Shown here piece by piece: positions 35,766-45,259 of a stretch of DNA of 64,000 bases; positions within the stretch are counted from its first letter, which is position 1, and every line of letters starts with the position of its first letter. This stretch comes from Mycolicibacterium moriokaense (lineage in GTDB: Bacteria; Actinomycetota; Actinomycetes; Mycobacteriales; Mycobacteriaceae), in the NCBI RefSeq assembly GCF_003347205.1, contig NZ_QQBJ01000004.1:62001-126000 (forward strand), read 5' to 3'. A program made the position numbers and the translations under genes. The notes beneath the pieces were generated by a model. It worked only from the letters and a program-made list of their open reading frames with translations. It had not been told where the DNA came from and did not search any database.

Positions 35766-35771
35766 GTCGGC

Positions 35772-36449
35772 ATGACGTGCTCCGACGCGAGTAGCCAATC
35801 TCGTGCAGTGGTCAGGAATCAACTCTTGACGGGTCTGGCGGCGGGGATGCTCGCCGCAGGCGCGGCGGTCGCCTTCTCGGCGACCGCCGCCGCCGACCCT
35901 CTGCCGCCCGAGCCGGCGCCACCGCCACCGGCCCCGACCGGATTCATACCGCCTCCGGGCACGCTTCAGAACTTCATCCCCAACGGAGGGATGGCGCCAG
36001 GCTCGGGCTACGACTTCATGTTGAGCCAGGCGCCGCTCCCGACGGCGCAGGGAGGTCAGCCCGCCCCGGTCGTCCTCGGCGAAGACGGCCAGCCCCTGCC
36101 CGCGGCGCAGGCGCCTACGGTCTTGGACCCGGAGGCCATCCAGGCTCTGCGCCCAACGAATTTCGGGTTGGCGGGCCAGGGGCAGCAGTCGATCTACAGC
36201 TACACGCCGGCCGCGCCGGATGCGCCACCGGGCGGCTTCCTGGACAACGCCAAAGGGGCACACGGCCTCTGGAACTACCAGATGGGCAAGCTGGATCCCT
36301 CGCAGTTAGGCGGACCGCTTCCTGGTACTGCTCCGCCGCCCGGCACCAACATTCCGCTTGGCGTCGCGGACTTCCTACCGGATCCAGCGGTGCCGGGGGG
36401 AGCGTTGGCCCCGTGGTCCCCGCCGCCTCCGCCACCACCGGCCGGCTGA
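35772..36449 (+). CDS. Proline-rich secreted protein
   Basis: 225 aa. Signal peptide around residues 14-40 (VVRNQLLTGLAAGMLAAGAAVAFSATAAADP). The mature protein is very rich in Pro, Gly and Ala, starts LPPEPAPPPPAP and ends WSPPPPPPPAG, with a central segment SGYDFMLSQAPLPTA and GAHGLWNYQMGKLDPSQLGGPLPG that looks conserved. No enzymatic motif. ATG 35772 or GTG 35808 (VVRNQ) could be the start; the latter gives a cleaner signal peptide. Likely works in the envelope with the MspA-like proteins upstream. Confidence 0.75.
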   Translation: MTCSDASSQSRAVVRNQLLTGLAAGMLAAGAAVAFSATAAADPLPPEPAPPPPAPTGFIPPPGTLQNFIPNGGMAPGSGYDFMLSQAPLPTAQGGQPAPVVLGEDGQPLPAAQAPTVLDPEAIQALRPTNFGLAGQGQQSIYSYTPAAPDAPPGGFLDNAKGAHGLWNYQMGKLDPSQLGGPLPGTAPPPGTNIPLGVADFLPDPAVPGGALAPWSPPPPPPPAG

Positions 36450-36459
36450 TTCGGACGCG

Positions 36460-36477
36460 GGCGACACAGCGGTCGCC
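36460..36477 (+). terminator. Short hairpin after the Pro-rich gene
   Basis: GGCGAC and GTCGCC with a 6-nt loop, 10 bp after the stop and followed by CGTTGTT. Moderate stem; probable end of the MspA-like/Pro-rich transcription unit. Confidence 0.45.
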
Positions 36478-36553
36478 GTTGTTCACGGGGCGTTAAACCA
36501 CCAGTTGAAGAGGCGTCGCTAATGGCACAGGCGTGCCGGTTCTCATTCAGAGT

Positions 36554-37660
36554 ATGCGCGTAGTCCAGGTCGCCAACTTCTACGGCCCTCGCTCGGGCGG
36601 GCTGCGAACCGCCGTGGACCGTCTGGGCTCGGAGTACTGTGCCGCGGGCCACGAGGTGTTCCTCATCGTCCCCGATCAGGAACGACGGCGAGTGCAGCTG
36701 CCCTCCGGCGTGACCCGGATATCGCTGCCCGCCAGGTTGATTCCATTCACCGGCGGCTATCGGGCGGTGTCGCCCAGGCCGGTGACGTCTCTGTTGGCCG
36801 ACCTCGACCCGGACGCGATCGAAGTGTCGGATCGGCTGACGTTGCGTTCGCTGGGCAGCTGGGGCCGTCGGCACGACGTCGCCACCGTGATGATCTCGCA
36901 CGAGCGCCTGGATCGCCTTGTCGGGCAGATACTTCCGCACCGGGTGGCCCGAAGCATCGCCGACTTCGCCAACCGGCGGACGGCGGCGAGCTACGACGCG
37001 GTGGTCTGCACGACGGCGTTCGCCCGCGCGGAGTTCGAGCGGATACACGCGCCGAACGTGTTGACCGTTCCGCTGGGAGTCGACCTCGACCAGTTCCATC
37101 CGCGCAGGCACTCGGCTCTGATGCGGCAGCGGTGGGCGAGGCGCGAACAACTGCTGCTGGTGCACTGCGGCAGGCTGTCGGTCGAGAAGCATGCGCACCG
37201 CAGCATCGACACCGTTGGCGCGCTGCGGCATTCGGGGGTCGACGCGCGTCTCGTCGTGGTCGGTGAGGGGCCGATGCGAGCACGCCTCGAGCGCCAGGCA
37301 GCGCGGCTGCCGGTGCACTTCACCGGGTACATCGGTTGCCGCGACACGGTGGCGACCATCCTGGCGTCCGCGGACGTGGCGTTGGCGCCCGGTCCACACG
37401 AAACCTTCGGGCTCGCGGCGCTGGAGGCGCTGGCGTGCGGCACACCCGCCGTCGTGTCGCGGACGTCGGCGCTGGCTGAGATTCTGACCTCCGACAGCGG
37501 CGCCACGGCCGACAACGATGCGCGGGCGATCGCACACGCCGTGTCATCGATCATCCGCAGACCAGAGGCCTTGCGGCGCAGCCACGCCCGGCGCCGTGCG
37601 GAACAATTCACGTGGCCACGCGCCGCCGCGGGCATGCTGGGGGCGTTGGGCGCGGTGTAG
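36554..37660 (+). CDS. pimC: PimC-like GDP-mannose/alpha-mannosyltransferase (GT4)
   Basis: 368 aa GT-B enzyme. MRVVQVANFYGPRSGGLRTAV starts the N-terminal Rossmann domain; the C-terminal domain has LLLVHCGRLSVEKH, DARLVVVGEGPMRARLE and the GT4 signature PGPHETFGLAALEALACGTPAVV with its catalytic Glu. Very similar to remembered PimC (third mannose of phosphatidylinositol mannosides). Acts at the cytosolic face of the membrane. ATG 36554 is at the conserved edge; a GTG at 36533 is an alternative. Related mannosyltransferases exist, so the exact acceptor is an inference. Confidence 0.85.
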   Translation: MRVVQVANFYGPRSGGLRTAVDRLGSEYCAAGHEVFLIVPDQERRRVQLPSGVTRISLPARLIPFTGGYRAVSPRPVTSLLADLDPDAIEVSDRLTLRSLGSWGRRHDVATVMISHERLDRLVGQILPHRVARSIADFANRRTAASYDAVVCTTAFARAEFERIHAPNVLTVPLGVDLDQFHPRRHSALMRQRWARREQLLLVHCGRLSVEKHAHRSIDTVGALRHSGVDARLVVVGEGPMRARLERQAARLPVHFTGYIGCRDTVATILASADVALAPGPHETFGLAALEALACGTPAVVSRTSALAEILTSDSGATADNDARAIAHAVSSIIRRPEALRRSHARRRAEQFTWPRAAAGMLGALGAV

Positions 37661-37693
37661 GCACGGGCCGCGCCGGGAGGCTACGTTGGCTCG

Positions 37694-38389
37694 ATGACCA
37701 GTGGCGCGGCGGACCAACCGGTGGACACCGAGCGGTCCAGAACCCTGTGGTTCGCGGTGCTGCTGACGCTGGCCAACGGCTTCCTGGACGCGCACACCTA
37801 CATCGCTCGTGGCCACGTGTTCGCCAATGTGCAGACCGCCAATGTCATCTTCTCCGCGATCAATGTGTCACAGCGGCAGTTCTTCGCGGCGCTGGCGCAC
37901 GTGTGGCCGCTGCTGGCGTTCATCGCCGGGATGTTGTTGGCAAGCCACATCAAGTCGGGCCGCGTCGAGCGGTTGCTGCCGCATTCGTTGCGCTGGACCA
38001 TGGCCGTTCAGGCAGGTGTGCTCGCGATCATCGGTTTCGTGCCCGCCTCGGTCGACCATAGCTTCGTCACGGTGCCCATCTCGTTTCTGGCGGCGGTGCA
38101 GATAGGACTGTTCCGCAACGTCGGCGATCTCGCCTACCTACCGGTCGCCACGACCGGCAACCTGATGCGATTCATGGAGTCGGCCTACGACGGCCTGGTC
38201 GAGAAGCACGCCGAAGCCCGGCACGCCGTCGCGGTGTACGGCACGTTGATCCTGGCGTTCGCCGGCGGGGCACTGGTCGGCGCATTGGCCACGACGGCGT
38301 GGGGCGTGCGCGCGATCTGGATACCGGCGGGCCTGCTGGCCGTCACCCTCTGCCTCTTCATCCTCGAAGAGCGCGCCTGGATGCGGTAG
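37694..38389 (+). CDS. YoaK/DUF1275 membrane protein
   Basis: 231 aa with six TM helices. LTLANGFLDAHTYIARGHVFANVQTANVIF is the DUF1275 N-terminal pattern (N/GxxDxxTxxxxG...TGN), and YLPVATTGNLMRF is the repeated second TGN element. Function of the family is unknown. ATG 37694, about 30 bp after pimC, probably cotranscribed with it. Confidence 0.87.
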   Translation: MTSGAADQPVDTERSRTLWFAVLLTLANGFLDAHTYIARGHVFANVQTANVIFSAINVSQRQFFAALAHVWPLLAFIAGMLLASHIKSGRVERLLPHSLRWTMAVQAGVLAIIGFVPASVDHSFVTVPISFLAAVQIGLFRNVGDLAYLPVATTGNLMRFMESAYDGLVEKHAEARHAVAVYGTLILAFAGGALVGALATTAWGVRAIWIPAGLLAVTLCLFILEERAWMR

Positions 38390-38454
38390 CGGCCCGACTG
38401 AACCGATTCGCCCCGTGGATCGTGTCGCGTATGGGCCAACAGATAGGGGTCAGG

Positions 38455-38853
38455 ATGAAGAAGATCGGGATGTTCTTGGCGGCCGGCGCTCTGCTTGTGG
38501 GCGTCGTGACGGCATGTGGTGGGTCCGGCGGAACGTCGGAAGCCACCACCACCGCCGCGGCCTCGAGTGGCGCGGCGACAAGCGACAACACTCCGACGGC
38601 AAATGCCGGCGCGACGATCACCATCGAGAACATGTCGTTCGGGGACCCGCTCACGGTCGCCCCGGGCGCGAAAATCAGCATCGCCAACAACGATTCGGTC
38701 GAGCATTCCGTCACATCGAACACCGCGGGGCTGTTCGATCAGGATGTCGAGGGGCACATGAAGGCGATGATGACGGCACCGAGCCAGCCGGGCGAATACC
38801 CGTTCCACTGCTCCTACCATCCGAGCATGAAAGGCACGTTGATCGTCAAGTAG
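38455..38853 (+). CDS. Cupredoxin (plastocyanin-like) lipoprotein
   Basis: 132 aa. Lipoprotein signal GMFLAAGALLVGVVTACGG with lipobox VTAC, Ser/Thr/Ala-rich linker, then a single cupredoxin domain. Type 1 copper ligands are all present: His in VEHSVTSN, then Cys, His and Met in FHCSYHPSMKGTL. Membrane-anchored electron carrier or copper-binding protein outside the cytosolic membrane. ATG 38455 with AGG upstream. Confidence 0.9.
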   Translation: MKKIGMFLAAGALLVGVVTACGGSGGTSEATTTAAASSGAATSDNTPTANAGATITIENMSFGDPLTVAPGAKISIANNDSVEHSVTSNTAGLFDQDVEGHMKAMMTAPSQPGEYPFHCSYHPSMKGTLIVK

Positions 38854-38914
38854 CAGGTAGCTGATCGTCGGGTGCCCACGTTTAGCTCCGGCTCAGCGCG
38901 GGCATGCCCGGGCG

Positions 38915-39589
38915 ATGGATGCTGTGCCCGCCGTGTTGTTCGACGTCGACGGAACCTTGGTCGACTCCAACTACCTGCACATTCACGCCTGGTGCCGCGC
39001 GTTTGACGAACTCGGCCTGTCGGTGGAGGCCTGGCGGATCCACCGGTGCATCGGCATGGATGGGTCACGCCTTGTCGCGTTCTTGACCGGCGACGCCCAA
39101 CAGGATGTGCAGCGCAGGGCGAAGGAACTTCACGGCCGCTACTTCACCGAGTCCGCCGGACTGCTGCGCCGACTGCCGGGTGCGCGCGAACTGCTCGAGC
39201 GGATCCACGGGCTCGGTCTGCGGATCGTGCTGGCGACGTCGGCGGGCGAGGAGGAGTTGGAGTTGCTGCGAAAGGTGCTCGACAGCGACGACCTGATCTC
39301 GGCGATGACGTCGTCGAAGGACGTCGAGGTGGCCAAGCCCGAACCGGGGATCATCCAGGTCGCGCTGGACAGGGCAGGCGTGGAGGCCGCCGACGCCTGC
39401 TATGTCGGTGACGCGGTGTGGGACATCCTCGCCTGCAAGAACGCGGGGCTGCGCTCGCTCGGCGTGCTCAGTGGCGGGGTGGCCCGTGAGGAACTTCAAA
39501 ACGCCGGTGCGGAAAAGGTTTTCGACAACGCACAGGAGATGTGTCAGCGTTTCGACGACACCGGGATCAGCGAGCTGCGCAGCGCCTAG
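38915..39589 (+). CDS. HAD-superfamily phosphatase (beta-phosphoglucomutase-like)
   Basis: 224 aa. HAD motifs: VLFDVDGTLVDSN (I, nucleophile and acid Asp), LATSAGEEE (II), KPEPGIIQVALDRAG (III Lys) and CYVGDAVWDILACKNAG (IV). Helical C1-type cap at about residues 20-85. Class resembles phosphoglycolate phosphatases or sugar-phosphate phosphatases; substrate unknown. ATG 38915; convergent with cyp124, stops overlapping by 4 bp. Confidence 0.88.
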   Translation: MDAVPAVLFDVDGTLVDSNYLHIHAWCRAFDELGLSVEAWRIHRCIGMDGSRLVAFLTGDAQQDVQRRAKELHGRYFTESAGLLRRLPGARELLERIHGLGLRIVLATSAGEEELELLRKVLDSDDLISAMTSSKDVEVAKPEPGIIQVALDRAGVEAADACYVGDAVWDILACKNAGLRSLGVLSGGVAREELQNAGAEKVFDNAQEMCQRFDDTGISELRSA

Positions 39590-40869
39590 CGCGGTGTCCA
39601 GGCCACCGGAAGCCGCTTGATGCCGTGGATGAACGCCGAGTGCAGCCGGTCGGGCTCCTCGGTTGCGGTGATATCGGGCACCCGTCGGTGCAGCTCTTCG
39701 AACGCGACGGTGATCTCGCGTCGCGCCAGGTTGGCGCCGAGGCAGAAATGCGCACCCCCGCCACCGAATCCCACGTGCGGGTTCGGATGCCGCCGCACGT
39801 CGAACATCCACGGGTTGGCGAACTTCGACTCGTCGCGGTTGGCCGATCCGTACCACAGCGTGACCTTGTCGCCCGCTGCCATGCGCACTCCGTTCAATTC
39901 GACGTCGCGGGTGGTGGTGCGGCGCATGTAGGCCACCGGCGACGCCCAGCGCACGATCTCCTCGACCGCGGTGGGCGCCACCTCGTCGTAGTTGGCCCAC
40001 CAGTCGTCGCGCTGTTCGGGGTAGCGGCTCAGCGACAGCACCCCGTGGCTGATCGCGTTGCGGGTGGTCTCGTTGCCCGCGACGACCAGCAGGATGAAGA
40101 ACGAGGCGACCTCCGCGGACGTCAAGCGTTCGCCGTCGAGTTCGGCCTGCACCAGGCTGGTGGTCAGGTCGTCGCCGGGGGTGGCTCGTCGCTCGTCGGC
40201 CAGCGCGGTCGCGTAGGCGCCGATGTCGACGGCGACCTTGAAGAACTCGTCGAAGTCGGTGGCGATGTCGGGATCACCGAAGCCCAGGATCACGTTGGTC
40301 CAGTGAAAGACCTGCTCGTGGTCGCCTTCGGGGATGCCCATCAGGTCGCAGATGATCTGCAGCGGCAGGGGTCCGGCCAGGTCGGCGACGATGTCGCCGG
40401 TGCCGTCGGGGTTGTCGGCCACCATCGCCGAGACCAGCCGCCGGGCCCGGTCGCGCACCGAGTCCTCGAGCAGGGCCAGCACCCTCGGGGTGAACGCGCT
40501 GCGCACGATGTTGCGCAGCCTGGTGTGCCGCGGATCGTCCATGGCGATCATCGAGCCGAAGTATTCCGCCAGTTCGGGGTTCTGGTCGCCGATCGTGATG
40601 CCCGCAGCCGAGCTGAAGATCTCGGGGTGCCTGCTGGCGTAGAAGACGTCGTCGTATCGGGTGAGCGCCCAGTGTCCGGCCATCACGGGGGCGGCTTCGT
40701 CGCCGATGAACGATTCGTGAAAGGTGATGGGAGCTTCGCGCCGCAGTGTGGCGAACGTGCCGTCACGAATGTCGTCGTCGAGGCCCCAGAAATCCCATGA
40801 GCTCAGATCGATGTCCGACAGCGCCACATCGACAGGAACGGCGCCGTTCACTCTGGTCGCGATACCCAC
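39586..40869 (-). CDS. cyp124: Cytochrome P450 CYP124 (methyl-branched lipid omega-hydroxylase)
   Basis: 427 aa. Haem-binding GFGGGGAHFCLGANLARREI, I-helix LVVAGNETTRNAI, K-helix EEIVRW. The N-terminus IATRVNG..VPVDVALSDIDLSSWDFWGLDDDIRDGTFATLRREAPI and most internal blocks match remembered M. tuberculosis CYP124A1 nearly word for word. That enzyme omega-hydroxylates methyl-branched fatty lipids and also oxidises cholesterol at C26. GTG start 40869; the upstream hypothetical gene ends 9 bp away, so they form a transcription unit. Confidence 0.92.
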   Translation of the reverse strand: MGIATRVNGAVPVDVALSDIDLSSWDFWGLDDDIRDGTFATLRREAPITFHESFIGDEAAPVMAGHWALTRYDDVFYASRHPEIFSSAAGITIGDQNPELAEYFGSMIAMDDPRHTRLRNIVRSAFTPRVLALLEDSVRDRARRLVSAMVADNPDGTGDIVADLAGPLPLQIICDLMGIPEGDHEQVFHWTNVILGFGDPDIATDFDEFFKVAVDIGAYATALADERRATPGDDLTTSLVQAELDGERLTSAEVASFFILLVVAGNETTRNAISHGVLSLSRYPEQRDDWWANYDEVAPTAVEEIVRWASPVAYMRRTTTRDVELNGVRMAAGDKVTLWYGSANRDESKFANPWMFDVRRHPNPHVGFGGGGAHFCLGANLARREITVAFEELHRRVPDITATEEPDRLHSAFIHGIKRLPVAWTPR

Positions 40870-40878
40870 ACCGGGAGT

Positions 40879-41325
40879 CTACGGGCGGGCCTCGTGGCCG
40901 GGTCGGCCCTTGGTCCGCCGGCTCTCCTTCATCTCGGCCTCGAAGACGTGGCGCGCGCCTCCCTGCAGTTCGTCTCTGACCCGACGCTCGTGGTCGCGAA
41001 ACCTTGACCAGTAGCAGTCGTCGAACTCCTCGACGATCTGGAAGGTCCACCGGCCGTAGAGCACGTTTCTGCCGACCAAGTCGGTCTGTAGGCGCTCGGC
41101 GATCCCGTCGTGGCCTGCCGCACGCAGCTTGTCGCACGCCTCGCCGAGCAGCAGGTCGGCGTGGCCCATCAATTGGTGAAACGAATAGAGGTGGCCGCGG
41201 GCGCGCTCGACGTACTCCAGCGCCTCGGACACCGCACCCGCCGCCTCGACGGTTCCGTCGCTGACGCCGTCCGGCCTGCGATCAAGGCCGTGATCGGTCC
41301 CTGATGACTCTGATGACTCACTCAC
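40879..41325 (-). CDS. Hypothetical protein upstream of cyp124
   Basis: 148 aa, soluble and largely helical, no known domain recognised. Begins SESSESSGTD; the conserved-looking part is AVSEALEYVERARGHLYSFHQLMGHADLLLGEACDKL followed by RWTFQIVEEFDDCYWSRFRDHERRVRDEL, charged and coiled-coil-like. Basic C-terminus. Probably cotranscribed with cyp124. GTG 41325 chosen; the acidic/Ser-rich first 25 residues may be an extension. Confidence 0.62.
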   Translation of the reverse strand: MSESSESSGTDHGLDRRPDGVSDGTVEAAGAVSEALEYVERARGHLYSFHQLMGHADLLLGEACDKLRAAGHDGIAERLQTDLVGRNVLYGRWTFQIVEEFDDCYWSRFRDHERRVRDELQGGARHVFEAEMKESRRTKGRPGHEARP

Positions 41326-41398
41326 GGAGACGAGATACCCCGCTTCACCGCACGGCAATCGCCTGCGCCGGGGCAGCCCGCGTGGTAGCACTTCAGTC

Positions 41399-43318
41399 GT
41401 GCGCAACCCACATGCCGGGCAACCCTTTACGACACCGGACGACGAGATCGCGAAGGCTTTGCTCGACGTGAGCATCCCGACACTGATGCTCTCGCTGGTG
41501 CACATGTCGGGGGACGCCGAACTGATCCGAGGCGAACTCAAGCCTGCCGGGCTGTTTCTCAACGAGGTGCAGGGCTACATGTCCGAAGAGGACAAGGCCG
41601 CGGTCCGCAAGATCGCCCTGGAGGTCATCGCCGACTACCGTGACCGCGGCTGCCCGGAACCCGAACCGGTCAGCGCCGAGTTACTGCACGAGATGATGGA
41701 CTGGCTGGTGTGCGAGCCGGTGCCCGACGAGTACGTGCCGATGCTGCTCGAGGAGATGGAGCTCGACGGCCGTGACGCGCGGCGGGTGCCGCCTGCGGGG
41801 GAGGGCGGCGACTTCCCGGTCGTTGTGATCGGATGCGGCGAATCCGGGCTGCTGGCCGGGATCCGGTTGAAAGAGGCCGGGATCCCGTTCACCATCGTCG
41901 AGAAGAATGCGGGCGTTGGCGGCACCTGGTACCAGAACACCTATCCCGGCGCCCGGGTCGACGTGCCCAACCACTTCTACTGCTACAGCTTCGAGCCAAC
42001 CGATCAGTGGACGCACTTCTTCGCCGAACAGCCTGAGCTACAAGCCTATTTCGAGCGCGTGATGGACAACCACGACATCCGCCGCCACGTGCAGTGGGAA
42101 ACCGAGGTCACCGAGGCCGGCTGGGACGACGACACCGCGACCTGGACCGTGCACACCCGCGATGCCGGCGGCGCTACGAAAGAACTGACGGCGCGCGCGG
42201 TGATCACCGCGGTGGGTCAACTCGACCGCGCGCACACCCCGACGATCGACGGACAGCGGGACTTCGCCGGGCCGAGCTTTCACTCCAGCGCGTGGGACCA
42301 CTCCGTCGACCTCCGCGGCAAGCGGGTCGCGATGATCGGCGCGGGCGCCAGTGGCTTTCAGATCGCCCCGACGATCGCGCCGGACGTCAAGAGCCTCACA
42401 GTTTTTCAACGCACCGCGCAGTGGATGTTCCCCAACCCGAGCTATCACGACGAAGTGGGCCCCGGTGTGCAGTGGGCACTCCGACATCTGCCGTTCTACG
42501 GCCGCTGGTACCGCTTCCTGCTGTTCTGGCCGTGGTGCGACAAGGGTCTCGACGTCGCGCGCGTCGACCCGGACTACCCGGATCAGCAGAAGGCGATCAA
42601 CGACGTCAGCGAAGTCACCCGAATCATGTTCACCGACTGGATCCTCAGCCAGGTCGGCGACGACCCCGAACTGCAGGCGAAAGTGGTGCCCGACTATCCG
42701 GCGACAGGCAAGCGCACGCTGCAGGACAACGGCAGTTGGCTGAAAACGCTGACGCGCGACAACGTCGAACTCGTCCGCACCGGCATCGACCACATCGAAG
42801 CCGACGCCGTCGTCGCCGAGGACGGCACCCGCTATCCGGCCGACGTCATCGTCTACGCCACCGGGTTCACCCACACCAAGCTGTTGTGGCCCATGACCAT
42901 TCGAGGCCGAGGCGGCGAAGTGCTCAGCGAACGCTGGGGAGAGCGACCGTCGGCCTATCTGGGCATCACGATCCCCGGCTACCCGAACTTCTTCTGCATG
43001 AACGGCCCCGGCACCTGGCTGGCCAGCGGCGGCAGCCTGATCTTTCACTCGGAGTGCCAGATGCGTTACATCACACAGTGTCTGGAGCTGCTCATCGCAG
43101 GCGGACACACGACGATGGAGCCGACCGTCGAGAAGACGGCGGACTGGCACGACCGCAGCCAGGCAGAGATGCGCACCATGGTGTGGTCGCAGCCCACGAT
43201 CAAGCACTCGTATTTCAAGAACAGCTTCGGCGAAGTCCATACGTTGAGCCCGTGGCGGCTCGTCGACTACTGGGCGTGGACCCGCACACCGGACCCCGCC
43301 GACTTCGTCATCACCTGA
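41399..43318 (+). CDS. Type I Baeyer-Villiger monooxygenase with N-terminal extension
   Basis: 639 aa. About 130 extra N-terminal residues as in 4-hydroxyacetophenone monooxygenase-like enzymes, then VVVIGCGESGLLAGIRL (FAD GxGxxG), GTWYQNTYPGARVDVPNHFY, the BVMO fingerprint FAGPSFHSSAWD (FxGxxxHxxxW) and a second GAGASGFQIAP (NADPH). Converts ketones to esters with O2 and NADPH; substrate unknown. GTG start 41399. Followed by a convergent SnoaL gene 6 bp beyond the stop. Confidence 0.93.
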   Translation: MRNPHAGQPFTTPDDEIAKALLDVSIPTLMLSLVHMSGDAELIRGELKPAGLFLNEVQGYMSEEDKAAVRKIALEVIADYRDRGCPEPEPVSAELLHEMMDWLVCEPVPDEYVPMLLEEMELDGRDARRVPPAGEGGDFPVVVIGCGESGLLAGIRLKEAGIPFTIVEKNAGVGGTWYQNTYPGARVDVPNHFYCYSFEPTDQWTHFFAEQPELQAYFERVMDNHDIRRHVQWETEVTEAGWDDDTATWTVHTRDAGGATKELTARAVITAVGQLDRAHTPTIDGQRDFAGPSFHSSAWDHSVDLRGKRVAMIGAGASGFQIAPTIAPDVKSLTVFQRTAQWMFPNPSYHDEVGPGVQWALRHLPFYGRWYRFLLFWPWCDKGLDVARVDPDYPDQQKAINDVSEVTRIMFTDWILSQVGDDPELQAKVVPDYPATGKRTLQDNGSWLKTLTRDNVELVRTGIDHIEADAVVAEDGTRYPADVIVYATGFTHTKLLWPMTIRGRGGEVLSERWGERPSAYLGITIPGYPNFFCMNGPGTWLASGGSLIFHSECQMRYITQCLELLIAGGHTTMEPTVEKTADWHDRSQAEMRTMVWSQPTIKHSYFKNSFGEVHTLSPWRLVDYWAWTRTPDPADFVIT

Positions 43319-43324
43319 CCCGGG

Positions 43325-43840
43325 TCAGCCCAGCTCCCAGCCCATGTTCGCGGCAAAGGTTCGGCCGTCGTCGGACAGCGTGCCGAGCTGGTGGCACCGC
43401 TTCACGTACTCCTGCACCATCACCAGGAAATTCATCGGATTGTAGGCGTCCTCTTCGTAGCTCCACTTGCCGTCGCCCGCGTATTTGAGGACCGTGATCA
43501 CCGGCGACTCGTGAATGCTCCCGTCGCCGGGGTCCTTCATCCGGTTCGGGATCCTGGCGATCACCCAGCCCTTCTCCTCGTCGATCGCGTACCACTCGCA
43601 CGGGAAGAACGGCATCTCGCTGCCCGGAAACATGTTCATCGTCGAGGCGATCCACTCGCGGATCGCCTCGCGGCCGCTGCGGTTGCCCATTCCGTGCTCG
43701 ACGTAGGTCGCGTCCTCGGTGAAGTGGTCGGCGTAGCTCGCCCAGTCCCACGTCTTGCCGATCTCCACGACGGCCTGCTCGTAGTCGTGAAACGCATCCT
43801 CGAGTTCTGCGCGTGACCATCTACCCGTGGAAGACCCCAT
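43325..43840 (-). CDS. SnoaL-like NTF2-fold protein
   Basis: 171 aa. TWDWASYADHFTEDATYVEHGMGNRSGREAIREWI is a SnoaL-like cone-fold opening, with FPCEWYAIDEEKGWVIARI and VLKYAGDGKWSYEEDAYNP forming the sheet. Many mycobacterial copies accompany steroid or aromatic degradation genes. No catalytic assignment. ATG 43840; leftward, convergent with the BVMO gene. Confidence 0.78.
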   Translation of the reverse strand: MGSSTGRWSRAELEDAFHDYEQAVVEIGKTWDWASYADHFTEDATYVEHGMGNRSGREAIREWIASTMNMFPGSEMPFFPCEWYAIDEEKGWVIARIPNRMKDPGDGSIHESPVITVLKYAGDGKWSYEEDAYNPMNFLVMVQEYVKRCHQLGTLSDDGRTFAANMGWELG

Positions 43841-44098
43841 CGCGGTTACTCCTTCGGCTCACAGCGGATAACGCCGAACCAGTTCTACCAAACGGCCCCA
43901 GCGGGCGGAGCCGATTGAAGCTGTCGACCAGCACGTGCCCCCGGCCGAACCGCGCCCAAAGCCCAATAGCCCTGCGGCCCAGCGCAAGAGGCGGACAACG
44001 CCTGCGATCGCGCGGCCCGGCTTGCGACGGTGGCGACGGGTCTCACGCGCCGGCGCGGCTCTGCCTACGACACGATGAGGACACGATACTGTCGAGGA

Positions 44099-45061
44099 AT
44101 GGCCCTCCGGATCGACCCTCAGGTGCAGGAGCAGATGGCCCGCATCACCGAGGCGCTGGGTGAGATCGACGAGGCGCCGGTCGGTGACGTCGAGACGCGC
44201 AGGAGCAACGGCCACCGCATGTTCGACTTCATCGGATCGACCTCGACGCCCGTCGACGGCGTTGCCACCGACACGGTCACGATCGCCGCGGCGGACGGCG
44301 CCGAGCTGGCGGCCACCTGGTATCGCCGGTCGACCGGTGAAGCGCCCGGAAGCGCCGTGCTCTACCTGCACGGCGGCGGCATGATCTTCAGCCTCGAGCA
44401 CATCGGCGCCATGTACGACCTCGCGGTGCGGCGCTATGTCGCCGAAGCCGGGGTGCCGATGCTGGTCGTCGACTACCGCGTCGCACCGGAGCACCCGCAT
44501 CCGACTCCCGTCGAGGACTGCTACGCCGCACTGCGGTGGCTGGCCGCAAACTCGACCGAACTGGGTTTCGATCCCGGTCGCCTCGCGGTGATGGGGGACA
44601 GCGCCGGCGGCGGCCTGGCCGCGGGCGTGTGCCTGATGGCCCGTGACCGCGGCGGTCCCCGCATCGCCGCACAGATGCTGATCTACCCGATGCTCGACGA
44701 CAGACCCGCGACACCCGACCCCGCGCTGCAGGCGTATCTGACGTGGTCCTACCGCGACAACCTCACCGGTTGGGGTGCACTGCTCGGCGACGACGCGGGC
44801 GGCGGCGACATCCCCGCCTACGCGGCTCCGGCCCGTGCCGCGGACCTGGCGGGATTGCCGGACGCCTACATCGACGTCGGTGACCTGGACATCTTCCGCA
44901 ATGAGGACATCGCCTATGCGCGCAGGCTGTCCGACGCGGGCGTGCCCACGGAGTTTCATCTGTACCCGGGCTGCCCGCACGCGTTCGAAGCGCTGGCGGG
45001 TGGCGCGGAGGTGTCCAACCGCGCGATGAACGACAGAATCCGGCGCCTGCGCGCTGTCTAG
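44099..45061 (+). CDS. Alpha/beta hydrolase, hormone-sensitive-lipase (LipH/LipW-like) family
   Basis: 320 aa. HSL-family motifs: YLHGGGMIFSLEH (oxyanion HGGG), MGDSAGGGLAAGV (nucleophile Ser), a late Asp in DLDIF and His in YPGCPHAFEAL. An esterase acting on short or medium acyl esters is expected. ATG 44099 directly follows GAGGA; ATG 44075 is an alternative start with better spacing. 258 bp upstream region holds no further gene. Confidence 0.85.
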   Translation: MALRIDPQVQEQMARITEALGEIDEAPVGDVETRRSNGHRMFDFIGSTSTPVDGVATDTVTIAAADGAELAATWYRRSTGEAPGSAVLYLHGGGMIFSLEHIGAMYDLAVRRYVAEAGVPMLVVDYRVAPEHPHPTPVEDCYAALRWLAANSTELGFDPGRLAVMGDSAGGGLAAGVCLMARDRGGPRIAAQMLIYPMLDDRPATPDPALQAYLTWSYRDNLTGWGALLGDDAGGGDIPAYAAPARAADLAGLPDAYIDVGDLDIFRNEDIAYARRLSDAGVPTEFHLYPGCPHAFEALAGGAEVSNRAMNDRIRRLRAV

Positions 45062-45259
45062 CAGCCATCTAGCAGGTTCTTTCCAGCTTCCTGTGCTGCG
45101 CCGGTAACGATCACCACACCGGGCTCGATAGAACGTGCAGGGGTCGTGGTCTGCGCTCAACGCCGCGCCGAGCAGACCATGGGAATGATCAGTGGCGCAT
45201 CAGGCGTCGAAGAGGTGGGGGCCACTCGGCGCCCGCGCCACACCAGCTAGGAGTTGAGG